Positions 1-11,805 of a stretch of DNA of 64,000 nucleotides are shown piece by piece. A program made the position numbers and the translations under genes. The first letter of the stretch is position 1. Every line of letters begins with the position of its first letter. The stretch is taken from NCBI GenBank assembly GCA_950295325.1, contig OX485808.1, forward strand, positions 19,860,527-19,924,526, in the 5' to 3' direction. Below the pieces are notes generated by a model, which was given only the letters and a program-made list of their open reading frames with translations, did no database searches and had not been told where the DNA came from. This DNA is from Polytrichum commune (lineage: Eukaryota > Streptophyta > Polytrichopsida > Polytrichales > Polytrichaceae).

Positions 1-1112
1 TTCACTTTATCTCTCACCCTTGGATACAAATTTTGGAATGCTCTTCATGGACACACTTTTGGTTGGACACATGGGTCTACATCATTATTATTATTATTAT
101 TATTATTAGTAGTAGTAGTATTTCATTAGTATTTGAAATTCGGATGGTTGATAATAAGGAGAGTCACTTGACACTTGACCCATGAGATAGTTTGGTACGG
201 ACAATATTAGGGTGGACGGTTGGTCTCATGTTGCTACTAAAGTGAATGATGGACTATTGAAACACTCAAGTTTGACACTCTTGGTTGTACCACACATCGC
301 AAAGAGAGGATCAGCTCATGTTGTTAGGACTCTTGATATTTAGTACTTTCACATGGCCCCCACTTCATGACAACAACCACGTAATTCAACCCCGCCGGGG
401 GGGGGGGGGGGTCGGTCACTCTATGTATATTTGAGCAATCACGTCTTTTGGGGCACCTTAAGAAGGGTTACACTTTTGGAATACTTTTGATATACTCTAG
501 GTGAGTTCATTGTGCAAAAATTTATAAAACTACATGTGCTAAAAACACTAGATATTTTATGTTCTTCAAGATTTTAAAATATGATATAAAACTTAGTAGT
601 ATCATAGGGGTTGAATGGATTTTTCCAAGGGTATTGTTAATAATATATGTATCTAAAACATTTAGGGATTTATATTTTATTATTTGTAATATACGGTATC
701 CTAGATGTAAGGTAAAGTAAAATAAATTGTATAGGATAAGTTGTTTAGCTTATAAAGCTTTGTAGATGGATGAAATGTGCAATCAAAATTTGAAAGGATG
801 GATAAAAATGTGAGTTGCAGATTTTTATGACTACCTTGTTTATTTCAATTTCCTTTCAATGTGATGTCCATCTTTTGGCATTGCATGTTACTGTTGGAAG
901 GGAGGGGGGTTGTACTTTTGATGTGTAAAAATAATCCCTACCAAAATACTTATGAGTAAAAATATAGTTACAATAAGTGTGGAAAATTAGCTCATTGCAT
1001 AATTGAAGGGTAGTTTGAAATTTCAACACTTACCAAGATATCCCCCACTTGAATAACCCATAATTGTAGGTGGTTTCTCAAAAAACACATGGAGTGCATT
1101 CTCTGAGGACCC
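1..1112. other. AT-rich sequence, no gene seen
   Basis: No convincing coding sequence. It holds an (ATT)n run near 84-118 that passes into (AGT)n, and a run of 15 G at 397-411. The rest is AT-rich and unassigned. Confidence 0.6.
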
Positions 1113-1606
1113 GGGGGGTGCAGTTTACTAAACATGTACAAGTATACATGAGTGCACAAAAGGGGTTAATAATTTGAACTTCGCCATACTACGTATACAT
1201 ATGCTCGTAGTTGTATGGAGGACCTTTAAGAATATACAACATTTGTACTTGTATGGTAGTGTCACTAGAATAAATAGCATAAGTTTCTTAATGTACAATA
1301 ATTGGACATATGATGTTACTCATCATTTAATGATAAACTTAGAAATAATAATTGCATTCTCTTTTATAACATATATCACAAGATGCTTATGAGTTACATC
1401 CGGGAGGTGAAAAAGTCTTTGACAACCTTATTGATGAATGCTAGGATTTTTCATTATACATTTCATAGGGTTGATTATTATTCAATAGTATATTTGTATA
1501 TTTATGTTAATGAATTTATATGAATTTCATTGTAAAATAACTACAAATATTGATGAATGATTCAATATTCTAACCACATGTGCCAGTGTGTAAGCAGAGG
1601 ATGATG

Positions 1607-1969
1607 GGAGCTAAACAACTCCTAGTTGAAGATGGATGGATTGGAGTTAGACAACTCCAGATTAACAACATGTGCACTGGGGTTAGACAACTCTGCATAT
1701 AGTGCATTGGAATTAGACCATTCCATATTGAGAACATGTGCACATGAGTTAGACAACTCTCGATGAGGTGCACTGGAGTTAGACCACCCCAGAATTGGAA
1801 AGATGAATGTTATTCATTGGAGTTAGACAACTCTAATGAATAAATAGATCTAGTTGGAATTAGATAGTTCCAACTAGAAAGAAGGATGGATGAATCCAAT
1901 TGGAATTAGACAGTTCCAATTGGAAGAATGAGGTTGAGATAAGAGATGGAAGAAGGTTCTAGAAGAACC
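1607..1969. repeat. Array of about ten hairpins sharing the core GGARTT-AGAC-AAYTCC
   Basis: Short inverted repeats follow one another at 1607, 1643, 1679, 1709, 1745, 1775, 1811, 1849, 1895 and 1955. Most share a loop AGAC or AGAT between arms such as GGAGTT and AACTCC. Arm sequences differ between units but stay largely complementary within a unit. At 1849-1878 and 1895-1924 the pairing extends to 11 bp per arm through unit-specific flanks. At 1811-1842 it is 14 bp with one mismatch. The first units are spaced 36, 36, 30, 36 and 30 bp, and 1667-1732 and 1733-1798 form a 66-bp higher-order repeat. The minus-strand frame across it (1570-1773) is only the repeat read as protein. Confidence 0.8.
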
Positions 1970-2258
1970 AAAGATAGAAGATTCATTGTAGAACTAAAAG
2001 ATAGAGCTATGAATAGAATAATTTTATTATATGTAAAAATAGAAAGTGAAAGTAGTGCTTCGGCATAAGAGGAGGCTCGGGGGAGGAGAGAGGATCTTTT
2101 TTGTCTCTCTCCTATGGTCGGGTAGTTGAGCTTAGACCAAGACCTACTTTGGTCTACGATTGTAATTTGACGATAAATAAACTGAGTGTTTCAACTTGTC
2201 ATTTTGATTGATAATTGTGATTGTGAAAGTAGGTGACAAAGATGTGAGAGGTTTGTTA

Positions 2259-2261
<3 letters not shown>

Positions 2262-2289
<28 letters not shown>
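2262..2289. repeat. (CA)n microsatellite
   Basis: About 14 uninterrupted CA units. It lies just before the third conserved block of the dispersed element. Confidence 0.95.
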
Positions 2290-2423
2290 GTATTGTCCCT
2301 TGTGTTTTTATCATTGAAATTGTATGTGTATTGCATTTCTTTTCATTTTAACTTGTATATAGATGGTTTTAAGAGTATGTTGCGAATGCATGTGATGCTT
2401 GGTTTTAATGAGAGGTGCACCCT

Positions 2424-5335
2424 CAAGGCCTGTGGATATACTTTGCATGTTGAATGTAATCTTGAAGTGTGTCAATGAGTTTCTTATTTATGAGCATCTT
2501 AAGGTAGAGGGTGCAAATGTAGTTCCCTTCCCAAAAATGCAATCAATGCATGCCTCCTAAATCCATGACCTAAGCACAACATAAATTGGTCGAATGCTTC
2601 ATGATCACATCATGGTAGTATTTGAACAAAAAGTGGGATGGTTTTGGGGAAATGCAAGGTTAGATTTGTGCAAGTGTCAGGAAGTAGCTACGGGTGGGTT
2701 ACCTAAATGTTTCATTTGAATTCCACATGTAAAATCTATAAGGGCTCAATTTTTCTTATCGGGTGGAGTGTTGGGTTTTAGTGTGAGGTAGATTTGGGGG
2801 ACATCAAGTTGTCTTTGAACAAAAAAATGGGGGTGGTTTTAACCAAGTGCCAATACATGTTCGCAATCACTTGCAATAAATAAATAAATAAAGTGTGAAT
2901 CTAGGGAGGGATCAAATAAATGACTTAGAAATTTGTACTATGTTCATATAATGTGTTATTTAGATTTCTTTTCGTTCTACCACGTCCTAACCGATTTGAA
3001 AACCAATCATGCATACCATGAACCCATGTGGACTTCATAAATAGACCAAAGGAGTGGTTTAAGCATCTTCTACGTTAAATCGCTTTCAAGATTTCTACCT
3101 AAACCCACTATGTTTCCACCCTATGTTTGTTTGCGATGCAATGTTATAAATTTGGGAGCAACCTTGGAGCAATCCCCCCCCCCCCCCCCCCTTCTCCCCT
3201 TTGCGTTTGCAAGCGGAATGGTTATTAATCCAAAGTTGCCTTTCTTCTCTTGATGGTTACGACTAGAGCATTTAAAATAGTGGGGAAATTGATTATGTAA
3301 TTATTATGTGTGTTGTAAATACTGTGGACTACGTTATTAGGCATGTTTCTCTAAGTGCGAGGTGTTCAATATAGTGTGGCGCCGTAGTAAGTAACTATAC
3401 TAATACTAGCATATCCTTTTCCAAAACAAATCATGCCAGCACAATAATCATCTTCCCGAAAATGCAAGTAAAACCAAAATCTCAAACCTAGAGCCCTCAA
3501 AATGTTTAACAACATATACATATCTCGTGGTGAGGTCATAGAATCTCGGCATCACTAATGTTCACGAACTCAACCTTGTGGTTGATTTGTAGACCCGAGT
3601 TTTAACTTTCCTAGAAACAACTTTCTTTAGGTCTAGGATTCATGGCACTCATGGTAGAAATATAGGAATACGTTAAAAATCTACCTCATATATTAGATAA
3701 TAGTCTATTATCCCCACTTTATTTCACTAAAACCAATTTCAAATATTTGATGTCGATTCCTTGCTTGAATCAAGGTTTATCATTTGTACATTTTTATTAT
3801 CTTCATGTCAACCTATAGGAGATCCTAATGTTGTCACCTCTCAACTTGAGGTGTGTGGTCTTATAGTGGGCACTTCCAACTCCATGCATAATTTTGACCA
3901 TTGGTTTAAATCGAGAATTGCCTCATGCAATTAGAAGTTTTAAATTACATAGATTGTGATTTCAAGTTTATAATTGGTATTCGGTTTTGCATGTTTAAGG
4001 ATTAAGGGTGACTAGCCTAAGTTTTACTCAACTTGCACAAGTTTTCAATATGATGGTAGTTATGACGGTGTGAATTTTGTGGTCCACTCCATTTGTGTTT
4101 AATTATTACTAAATTTAAACTGAATATCATATTTACGACTTATCTTAATTTGGAGAGTGAAAATGATACAACAATAAAATTTTATGATTTTTGAATGTAT
4201 GTAATTTTGGATGACGTAACAAATAGTGTGGTCCACCTTGTAGTGGAGCAGAGAGGAGATGAGGAAAATGGGAGGCATGTATTACAAAAAAGTTGGGCTA
4301 CTCATTAGTTTAAAAAAGTTAGTTGGCATTAGAGGTATGGATGAGTTAAGATTTCTTCATGGAAACAAGGTTTGAATGGTTAGCTAACTTCTAGTTTGAT
4401 AAATTTTATTTAAACCTTAATTCTAACATAAGAATATCCAAGTGCCTCTATATGTTATGTTAAGTGGGGCCAAGAACAAGCCAAATTCTATTCATAATTG
4501 TACTTTGTTTATTCTCACAATAGAACATTGCATTGGTAGGTTCATGTTGAAAAACTCTGGTGAAGCAGTGTATTGATAATACTGGAATGGAACAGTTGAT
4601 AAGAACTAAATAATGTCATGAACAGGGGTTGCGGGACGAGCTATGTCATATGTTAACTAATTCTCTTAATTGGGTGGTGTAGGTACAATACATCTAATGT
4701 GAGTGGTTATTAACTCTAAGCAGATCCTTAACCGGGAAGTGCAAGTGGACCCTCACATGGGTGCCACCGAACGTTTGCCCATATCTCCAATTTCACTTTG
4801 TACTCTTTTAGAGTACAAAGCTTCTTGGAAATGAAAATTAATAAAGAACGAAATATAGAAAGATAGATAGATAGATATGTATGAGATGACAAGACGACAT
4901 ATGATAAGAATGTGTAAGAGTTGGTCCGGAGTAGGAAGGATCTCTGACATGTCAAAGAATGTCTCAAGCTCAATTGTCTAGGGGCAACCAAATGACTGGT
5001 GGCACTGCAACTAGATTTTCTATGGTACTTATATATGTAGCTAGGTTGCCATTTCGGAACCTCTCTTCTTGCAACACTAGAAAAAAACGGACTCCATGAT
5101 TTGCACATTTGGGGTTGAAGTACGTTCGTTTACCTGCAAAGAGCTTGGGAGTTGACTCTCTTGGTTATATTGTGGACACTTCTAACTTCACAAACATTTT
5201 TGCAAAAAGGAAGAAAAAAATCCAAATGGCATGGTAGTTTTATTCCTAAACTCAAATTGAAATTGGGTAATGTTTGGGATAGAGCTTGTAGTAGAAAAAA
5301 AGGGGCTTTCATTTCGTTAATATGACACATAGTTG
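2424..5335. other. No gene recognised
   Basis: AT-rich sequence without a convincing frame. It contains a run of 18 C at 3174-3191 and a short (GATA)n run near 4860-4877. The frames at 4728-5330 on the minus strand are low in information and not recognised. Confidence 0.5.
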
Positions 5336-5339
5336 TTTA

Positions 5340-5855
5340 GTTGATTCATGGAGAACCAAATCCATCGCGGATAATAGTGATAAATGTCATATGTGCATGG
5401 ATGACATTCCAAAAACCATCGCACATAGATTTTAAGGATGTAGGGTTGCCTGCGGAGCCTAGGATTTCTTCATTGGCATCAGTAATCCCATGAAAGGAAA
5501 TTAGGGGCAAAAGGGACTTTGGAGACCTCTCAATTGAAAACATGGGATCTCTGGAAGGAAATTTCCTTCCTCACTTAGCAAATTCCCTAGAATTTGTTTG
5601 TTACTGAGAGATATTACCATTGTGGACCATGTGGGTGGAAAGAAAGAAATGACACTTTCATCAACAATAGATGGGATGTCATAAAAAATGTGATTTGGCA
5701 AAGTTTGCTTAAATACGCTCAAATTGCTTGGGACATTGTCCATAAGGATGTAGATATGGTAGCCATCTATGATGATACACTTGGGAATTATGATGGTATC
5801 TGGGGAGGAAGCAAATTTCTCTACCACATAGATGACACTCAAACGATGCATTGAA
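5340..5855 (+). pseudogene. LINE 3' end remnant (zf-RVT-like region)
   Basis: Read on the plus strand, about 5345-5440 encodes a decayed zinc-binding block with spacing Cys-x2-Cys, then His, then Cys (DKCHMCMDDIPKTIAHRF, then a stop, then GC). This is the arrangement of the zf-RVT domain found after the reverse transcriptase of plant LINEs. About 5612-5760 continues with LWTMWVERK and, after a frameshift, ERNDTFINNRWD, which resembles the W-x-x-W-x-ERN tail of the same proteins. Several stops and at least one frameshift lie between. No reverse transcriptase domain is visible upstream, so this is a truncated insertion or an old remnant. The family assignment rests on motif spacing, not on a search. 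Confidence 0.55.
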
Positions 5856-6225
5856 ACACAAGAGCGCCTAATGTGGGCTCAGTAGTCATGTATAGGTTGT
5901 TTAATTATTGCAGTTTGTTCTGGTTCCATCAAGTGCACCCAAGAGAACCCACCACATTCTCTTAGTTGGGTCTTTGGTGGCTTCAGATTGTTTTTTGGCA
6001 TTGAAATGAAGTGTTTTAATTGCCTCAAACCAAAAAAAGAAGAAAACCCAAAACATGCCCACGAACATTTTTGGTTGTTGGAAGTTGGATCCGATTGGAA
6101 TTCGTCTCATCCGATGGGTATTTGAAAATCACAAAGTTTCGGGAGTGGGAGTTGAACCATGAAATTTATAAGACATCAAAACCTAAGCTTATTTTTCTCC
6201 TTGGATGATTGTATAGATCCTTCTA

Positions 6226-6400
6226 GTTGTGGAAACTATTGAGCCTAGAATGGTATTTTATTCTAAGCGCATAGTCCAATCTCCTTGTAACATTGTCTTT
6301 TTAGTGTCCTTTTTACAACAACAAGTTTTCCCATATACCACTCAAGTATAGTTATCTGGTTCAAAAGTCTAGTGACCACATAAGGCCCACGCACTTTACC
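6226..6400 (+). repeat. Copy of dispersed repeat family C
   Basis: Contains 'ctattgagcctagaatgg' and 'gcatagtccaatct', followed by 'ataccactcaagtata'. The same order recurs at about 8984, 9715, 23540, 36960, 59460 and 61100. No coding sequence. Confidence 0.6.
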
Positions 6401-6436
6401 ACTCTTTTAACCCTAATTGTAGCTAGCTTTTAATTA

Positions 6437-6685
6437 GAGCATCTCCACTCATCAAGTTGCAAACAACAACTACCATTTGTTTTCTCCTCTTTTATAGTAA
6501 CATTGTATGCTCCAAAGTCCCTATCGCAGAGGCCCATCTCTCTAGAGCCCTTTAATGTGCCATACTTAATCGGTCTTAGATACAAATAGGGGCTTATGGG
6601 TGAAATATACCATGCTACTTTACTTTTGAAGGTCTAATACACCAATGATAGTGGTTTGTTTGTGGCTCCATGAGTGGAGACGCTC
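6437..6685. mobile_element. PIF/Harbinger-like (Tourist) MITE, 249 bp
   Basis: The left end GAGCATCTCCACTCAT is mirrored by ATGAGTGGAGACGCTC on the right, a 16-bp terminal inverted repeat with one mismatch. TTA stands on both sides (6434-6436 and 6686-6688). A 3-bp TTA/TAA duplication is the signature of PIF/Harbinger. There is no open frame, so it is non-autonomous. Confidence 0.8.
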
Positions 6686-6688
6686 TTA

Positions 6689-8330
6689 CCTAAGAATATT
6701 GATGAGCTCAAGACAATGTAAATTCTACATTAAGATGATTGTCAATGTCCTCTACTTTAATATGTATAATATATGAAAGAACACCACTTGACCAAAAGAT
6801 TTTCCTCCTTGAGTGATTTTATAAGGGCCAAATGTCATTTGTAATGCATAGTTTTCACGTGAAAAAGCAAAGCGATTCATATAATACTTCAAATCAAAGT
6901 TAAGTTAACTCCTAAATACATGGGGGTTCCAACTTGGATGAAGACATTGATATAGAATGTGCATTAAGACATTGTTGGACTTGACATACGTCAAAATGTT
7001 GTAAGGGCTAAATTTTAGACTACATCCATGCAAGTAGAATAAGGATCGCAAAATTTTGATCCCCACCAAATCAATTTTCTAGAATTTTCCTTGACATAAA
7101 AAAATAGATCAATTTAAATGTGAAATAGAGCAAAATAAGTTTCTACGTAATCTTGTTGTAATATGAGTTTTATAACTTCATAAGAGAATGAAAGAAGCTA
7201 ACGTTGACATGAACCTTCTTGATTTCCTAGAATATTGATGTTTAAAAATAAATTTAGAGTTCCAACTACTTGAAGGTTCATAAATGAATAGTTTTTGAAT
7301 GTCAATTCGACCGGTTCGGTTGTGATGGAATTAGAAGCTAACGGTTCCAAAGGCAAGGGAGGAAAACAAAGACTAAGAGAAAATGGAGTTCGCCTTGAGG
7401 AAAACATCTTTGAAAATGACTCACAACCACTTCATGACTTCTTAGGCATGTAGGGGTTAAGGTTCTTGCAATGACCCCCTCTCATTTGCATGGTGAGAAC
7501 ACAACTATGACAAGAATAGTTAACTCAAAACCCAATTGGAAAATGCCGTCATTGAGCATGTACTAGGGCATACTTGGTACGAATGAATGGCGCATGCAAT
7601 AAGTAAACAACAACTACAACATGAACGGTAACTAATATGGGGATTCGAGTGTCTATCTAGCTAGAATCCTTTGATCTATTTGAGAAGTCATCCATTGCCC
7701 CCAATAGGCTACCATTGACCCCCCCCCCCCCCACCACCACCACCACCACCATTTACATGATTGTTGGGTCAAATGTGTGGACTAGAAGCCAAAGAGATTG
7801 ACAATCGGGTCCCTCAAAACACGTCAACTACACAAGAACTTCCCATGTCTACATGTAGTACAAAGCAAGAACGTTGGTATTCAAACCTTCAACGTGTCGG
7901 TAATAATCTCACCATGCTACCACCGCTTCGTTCCCTTCAAACCGTGTTATGTGGAAAGGAGCACAATGCCTCCGAGTTGTCCCCACTTCATCGAACATTA
8001 GCGTGTGTTTGCGGAATCTAGCGAGCGAAAGTCCACACTAACTTAGTTGGAGGAAAGTGTGGTTACCACCATTAACGGTTATTGGGCTTGTGGCATGGTT
8101 GAATTCGGGAACTCGTGTGAGGCGAACATAACATGCTATGCTTGGTTGGGAAGTGGCCGTGCAAGAGGAGCCATGATGGAAGGGTGGCCAATTAGTCAAT
8201 ACATTCACGTCCCAACACCTGACAGTCGGCGGACATGCAGAGTTCGACCGACTACCACTACCACTACTACTACGACTAGTGTGGCTGCCACTAACTCACC
8301 AGAGGCCTGACATTTGGGTGGCATTGTTGA
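6689..8330. other. No gene recognised; C14/(CCA)n tract
   Basis: Contains 14 C at 7719-7732 running into (ACC)n up to about 7751. Overlapping frames at 7761-8310 sit in slightly GC-richer DNA. The 87-residue frame at 8047-8310 ends in a threonine run made by an (ACT)n repeat. No domain is recognisable. Confidence 0.5.
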
Positions 8331-8349
8331 CATAAGGGAACCGGGTCTT

Positions 8350-9180
8350 ATGTGCTTACCTTTTTCCGACTAGCCCACTTCTTCTAGGATACAAAACACA
8401 CGACCTAAGGTCGAGGCCTTTAGAGCCAATAAAATAGAATACGATTGCCGTTTGCACCTGTTTAGGAGGAGTGCCTACTAATCGCGGGGGATTATTTCTC
8501 TCGCGAAGAGAAACAAATTCTAAGAAGAGTGCAAATTTTCAGTTTTATTTTTATTTTTATTTTTATTTTTATTATTATGAATGTGGAATTTGTTACATGT
8601 TTTGAAGCGGTAAAGTTTACTGGAACACAATCAACCAGTCTAGGGTAACACATAACCGTGCATCTAAATTCTAATTGTTGGCTACGATGGTTGTCAAAAC
8701 TGATTAATCGCAAGATGCCACCACATAAACCTTAATTCCGTTGGCCTGAAAAGATATGAACCAACAACATATGTCAGCCATGTCGGCATTACAAGTATCC
8801 TAGTGAGCAGTTAAATGAACTTGGTTGGTTGTGGATGTTTTGACCTTAGTACAAGATGGTTAGCAAATTTAATTTCCATTTGTAGCCATTTGCCTCACGG
8901 TTTTTGGGGCTCATGTGAATATATTCTTTATTATCAAAATGAAGATTCTCATGCGAGTGGCCATATAGGTCCCCCCCCCTCAATTGTGTTGACTATTGAG
9001 CTTAGAATGGTGATAATGTTTTGAGCATGTACTTCAATCTATTCTAAACACATGTCATTTTGGTATATGATCCTGGAGTCACACAAAACCACAGACCACT
9101 CAAACATTGGTGTCCCAATAAGAAAAGTAATTGAATATGGGAGGCCGACCTTATGTGGCTTTATTGTGGGGACTTCCAAC
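8350..9180 (+). repeat. Copy of dispersed repeat family C (long version)
   Basis: About 8360-8400 ('actagcccacttcttctagg') matches 36795-36830. About 8900-8960 ('ggggctcatgtgaata') matches 36885 and 48345. About 8984-9150 ('gttgactattgagctt') matches the family core. A middle part has no counterpart and contains (TTTTA)n at about 8540-8574. This is one of the longest copies and suggests a unit of at least 400 bp. Confidence 0.55.
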
Positions 9181-9196
9181 CCCACATACAATTCCC

Positions 9197-9533
9197 TAAC
9201 ATTACCCAACCCAATACTCTTAACTCCGGCGCGGAGTTCGATGCAGCTCCGGGGAGGTTCGGATGCCAGCTCCGGTGGGTCCATTTTTCTGGCCCTCCCC
9301 GTTTTGGCCCCTTGATGACTTTTTTTGGTTTTTTTTTGCTAAATTTGGGTTCTACAACCCCAAATTACTCTAGGAGGCCCCTTATGAGATCAAGTAAGGC
9401 CCCACCCAATCAAAAAAATAGGGGGCAATTTTTGCCCCAACCCACCCGAACCCACCGAAGCTGGCATCCGAACCTCCCCGGAGCCGCATCGAACTCCGCG
9501 CCGGAGTTAAGAGTATTGGGCTGGGTAATGTTA
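9197..9533. mobile_element. Foldback MITE with 84-bp inverted ends, 337 bp
   Basis: The first 84 bases, beginning TAACATTACCCA and running through CTCCGGCGCGGAGTTCGATG, are repeated inverted at the other end with three mismatches. Half of the element is therefore stem. TCCC flanks both ends directly (9193-9196 and 9534-9537). Alternatively the terminal TA on each side is the duplication, as in mariner relatives. The arms are far more GC-rich than the neighbourhood. There is no coding capacity. A transcript would form a long near-perfect hairpin. Confidence 0.85.
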
Positions 9534-9714
9534 TCCCATACAATTTGGGCCATTGCATCGGATCAGTAAATGCCTTATTCAACTACCAATTATAGATCAC
9601 ACAGTTTTTTGTTTCAAGTTTTGTAATCGCACCTGAGATGCAAAAGTTATAAAAGATAAAAGGAGTGTTCATATCTTCTTGAATGAGTAAATAGGCCCTC
9701 CTAAGTATGTCAAA

Positions 9715-9835
9715 TTTTGAACCTAAAATGGTGTTTATAACGTTTGCACATAGTCCAATCAAATTCTTACACATGTTCATTATTGGATATAATCTTGACA
9801 TATACGGCTCAAATATGGTTGACTAAAAAGAGCGA
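9715..9835 (+). repeat. Fragment of dispersed repeat family C
   Basis: Contains 'gcacatagtccaatc' and 'acacatgttcattattgg' in the family order, heavily diverged. Confidence 0.4.
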
Positions 9836-10099
9836 CCACATACTTTAGCATCATGCATACATTGCCAAGCAGCTACATGGCGGTCTCTTTCCAAAGAGAG
9901 ACATTGCAATTAAAACCTATGATAAATTATAGTTGCTTGTCGAAAAGTTCACTGTATAGAGCTTGAGTGCTCCCCACAAACAAAGAATCCCATAATTAAA
10001 GGAGAATTATGTTCATGTGATACATGGTCCCATGGAAAACAACCAAGAAATTGTGTGATGTTATTAGTGACAGCCCGTGCTGGACACTGGCTTGGTGAC

Positions 10100-11033
10100 T
10101 ACCGTACGTTAAGGGCAGCTTCGGCGCTCTCTTGCCGAATAATTATTAAAAGTAAAAAAACAGTGTTCGGCGGCAAAAAAAAAATTACTAAAAATTTTGG
10201 CATTTTAAATAGTTTAATAATGCAATTTCGGCACACATCCAAGAAGTTATTATCTAACAGTAAACAAGGATGTTCATTCACGATTTCACAATTTGTGTGA
10301 AGAGTTGAGAATGCTCTGTGCTTTATACAAGTAGAGTGGAGCTGTGTTCAACAATGCATATGGGATATGTAAAGTTTGAGGTGAAGCACCTAGTTAGACT
10401 TCATTTTTATAACACGCATAACTTTTGCATAGAGTCTTCAAATGACATAAAATTTGTTGGAGGTGGAAGATTACTTGATTTCTAAACTTTTCTTAGAGCA
10501 AAAAAATTCCAAAAAAGTTGATCTTCTATGCACAAATGAGCTCCGAAAAACTGTTATGAACGCATTTTAATTTTTTGATCTTTACACGGCTGCAATGTTT
10601 TGTCCATATCTTTCGCATAAAGACTTATTTTGACACAAAACTTGTTGGAGGTGGAAGATTACTTGATTTCTCAACTTTTGTTAGTCGGACAAAATTCTAT
10701 AAAACTTCATCTTCTATGCTCAATTGGGCTCCAAAAAATTGTGTACAACACATTTGAAAAGCCTCACTTAGAGTCTTGCTACTTCTTGACCCATATTCTT
10801 TGTGGACTAATGTAAGTGAGCTTGATTACAAAAGGAGCACCTTCTCTCCTTCAGAATTCATATATGCTTCCAATGTAAGTAAAATTCTAGTGAGAAGTTA
10901 AAATTTCTTACTTTTCGGCAATTTTGAAAATTAATTAATTTTATATTCGGCAAAAAATGTCAATAATTTTCCAAAATTTTCGGCATCTATTTTTAGAATT
11001 ATTTTGTGCCGAAGCTGCCCTTAACGTACGGTA
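10100..11033. mobile_element. 934-bp non-autonomous DNA transposon with subterminal TTCGGCA motifs
   Basis: The termini are perfect inverted repeats of about 24 bp: CCGTACGTTAAGGGCAGCTT continuing to CGGC on the left, its exact complement on the right. Each is bounded by TA (10100-10101 and 11032-11033), which fits a TA target but does not prove the superfamily. Inside each end the motif TTCGGCA or its complement recurs about four times (left 10119-10230, right 10914-11012), as transposase-binding subterminal repeats do. The middle holds two direct copies of a block of about 150 bp offset by 188 bp (about 10419-10570 and 10606-10756), both containing TTGTTGGAGGTGGAAGATTA. No transposase frame is seen. 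Confidence 0.85.
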
Positions 11034-11474
11034 TATCATTCAAATATATATTGAAATTTAAAAATACAATGGGTGTTTCATTTTATATTAATAATTGTGA
11101 ATGATACTCTAAATCTCTTCTTCAGAATAAAGCTCCTATGAAGACAATTCTAAAACCACTCCAATCTCGCTAGTCTTGGTGTTGCTTGTGTTAGGTTGAG
11201 TTAGCAACGTGATAGCATTGTTTCTTTGTGCCAAGGTTGTTGCTTCATTACGGGCCATCCTTGGAATTTGTTCCTATATCACATTGGTTAGTGTTGGACA
11301 CCCACTTCTTTGAGTTGGGCCCCCACCACTATTACCAAGGTGAAGGGGATCTAATTAGATATGAACCCCATAGATCAATAAATTACAGATTTTCTTCTTC
11401 TTAGTTTACTATAAAATATTCTTGAACAAGGGCATGATTCTATAAATGCTAAAATTACTCAAAGATGGAGTTCT
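11034..11474. other. No gene recognised
   Basis: AT-rich sequence without a recognisable frame or repeat. It ends close to a run of 11 G at 11500-11510. Confidence 0.5.
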
Positions 11475-11539
11475 CTATAACATGGCAACAAATAATTGAG
11501 GGGGGGGGGGAGTGTTAAGTTTGTGTTGGATGGATGAAA

Positions 11540-11800
11540 GTATGCTTATATGCGATAATCCCTCTCGGGTTCTGATAACTTCACTTATATGTGCAATTAG
11601 GTTTCCTTTGCCAATAAATTTACTGCAACTAGATTTACAAATAATCACTATTAGTGTGATCCATGTGATAAGCTCAATGGAATACATGGAACTGGCCTTA
11701 ATCATCTTTTCTAATTTCTTCCTCACCAACAATTCAAATCGAGGATTAATTTGCTATTGTCTTTGTCTTACTGGATTTGACTTGGAAATCAAAGGGATAG
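11540..11800 (-). pseudogene. Ty3/gypsy reverse transcriptase N-terminal remnant
   Basis: Read on the minus strand from about 11800 downwards, the frame gives a block reading PVRQRQ, a stop, QINPRFE, then RKKLEKMIKASSMYSIE and TWITLIVII. It matches the opening of gypsy-type reverse transcriptases, where a KPVRQRQ-R-NPR block precedes an (E)LEKMxKAGxIYPIExSxWVSPIVIV block. The glycine and proline of that second block are changed, and an in-frame TAG interrupts the first. After IVII the similarity stops. Minus-strand sequence up to about 12250 may be older pol sequence but is too damaged to assign. No LTR was recognised. Confidence 0.5.
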
Positions 11801-11805
11801 AATGA

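Larger units (their letters stand above)
1113..2423 (+). mobile_element. Dispersed element, copy 1, interrupted by a hairpin array
   Basis: Three blocks match 29296-30669 in the same order and orientation. The first, about 1113-1290, starts GGGGGTGCA and contains 'gagtgcacaaaa'. The second, about 1380-1515, contains 'gagttacatccggg'. The third, about 2292-2423, contains 'tttttatcattgaaatt' and ends TGCACCCTC. The ends are short inverted repeats around GGGTGCA, so a DNA transposon is likely. This copy lacks most of the middle of the other copy. It has instead about 770 bp (1516-2291) holding the hairpin array and a (CA)n run. No transposase is recognisable in either copy and no clean target duplication was found, so the superfamily is unknown. 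Confidence 0.55.

Noticed and set aside
1570-1773. Minus-strand frame with repeated SCLTPxHM peptides
   Set aside because: It is the hairpin array read as protein; the periodicity is that of the DNA repeat.
8047-8310. 87-residue frame as a protein-coding gene
   Set aside because: Its C-terminus is a translated (ACT)n repeat, and no start context, domain or homologous copy is apparent.
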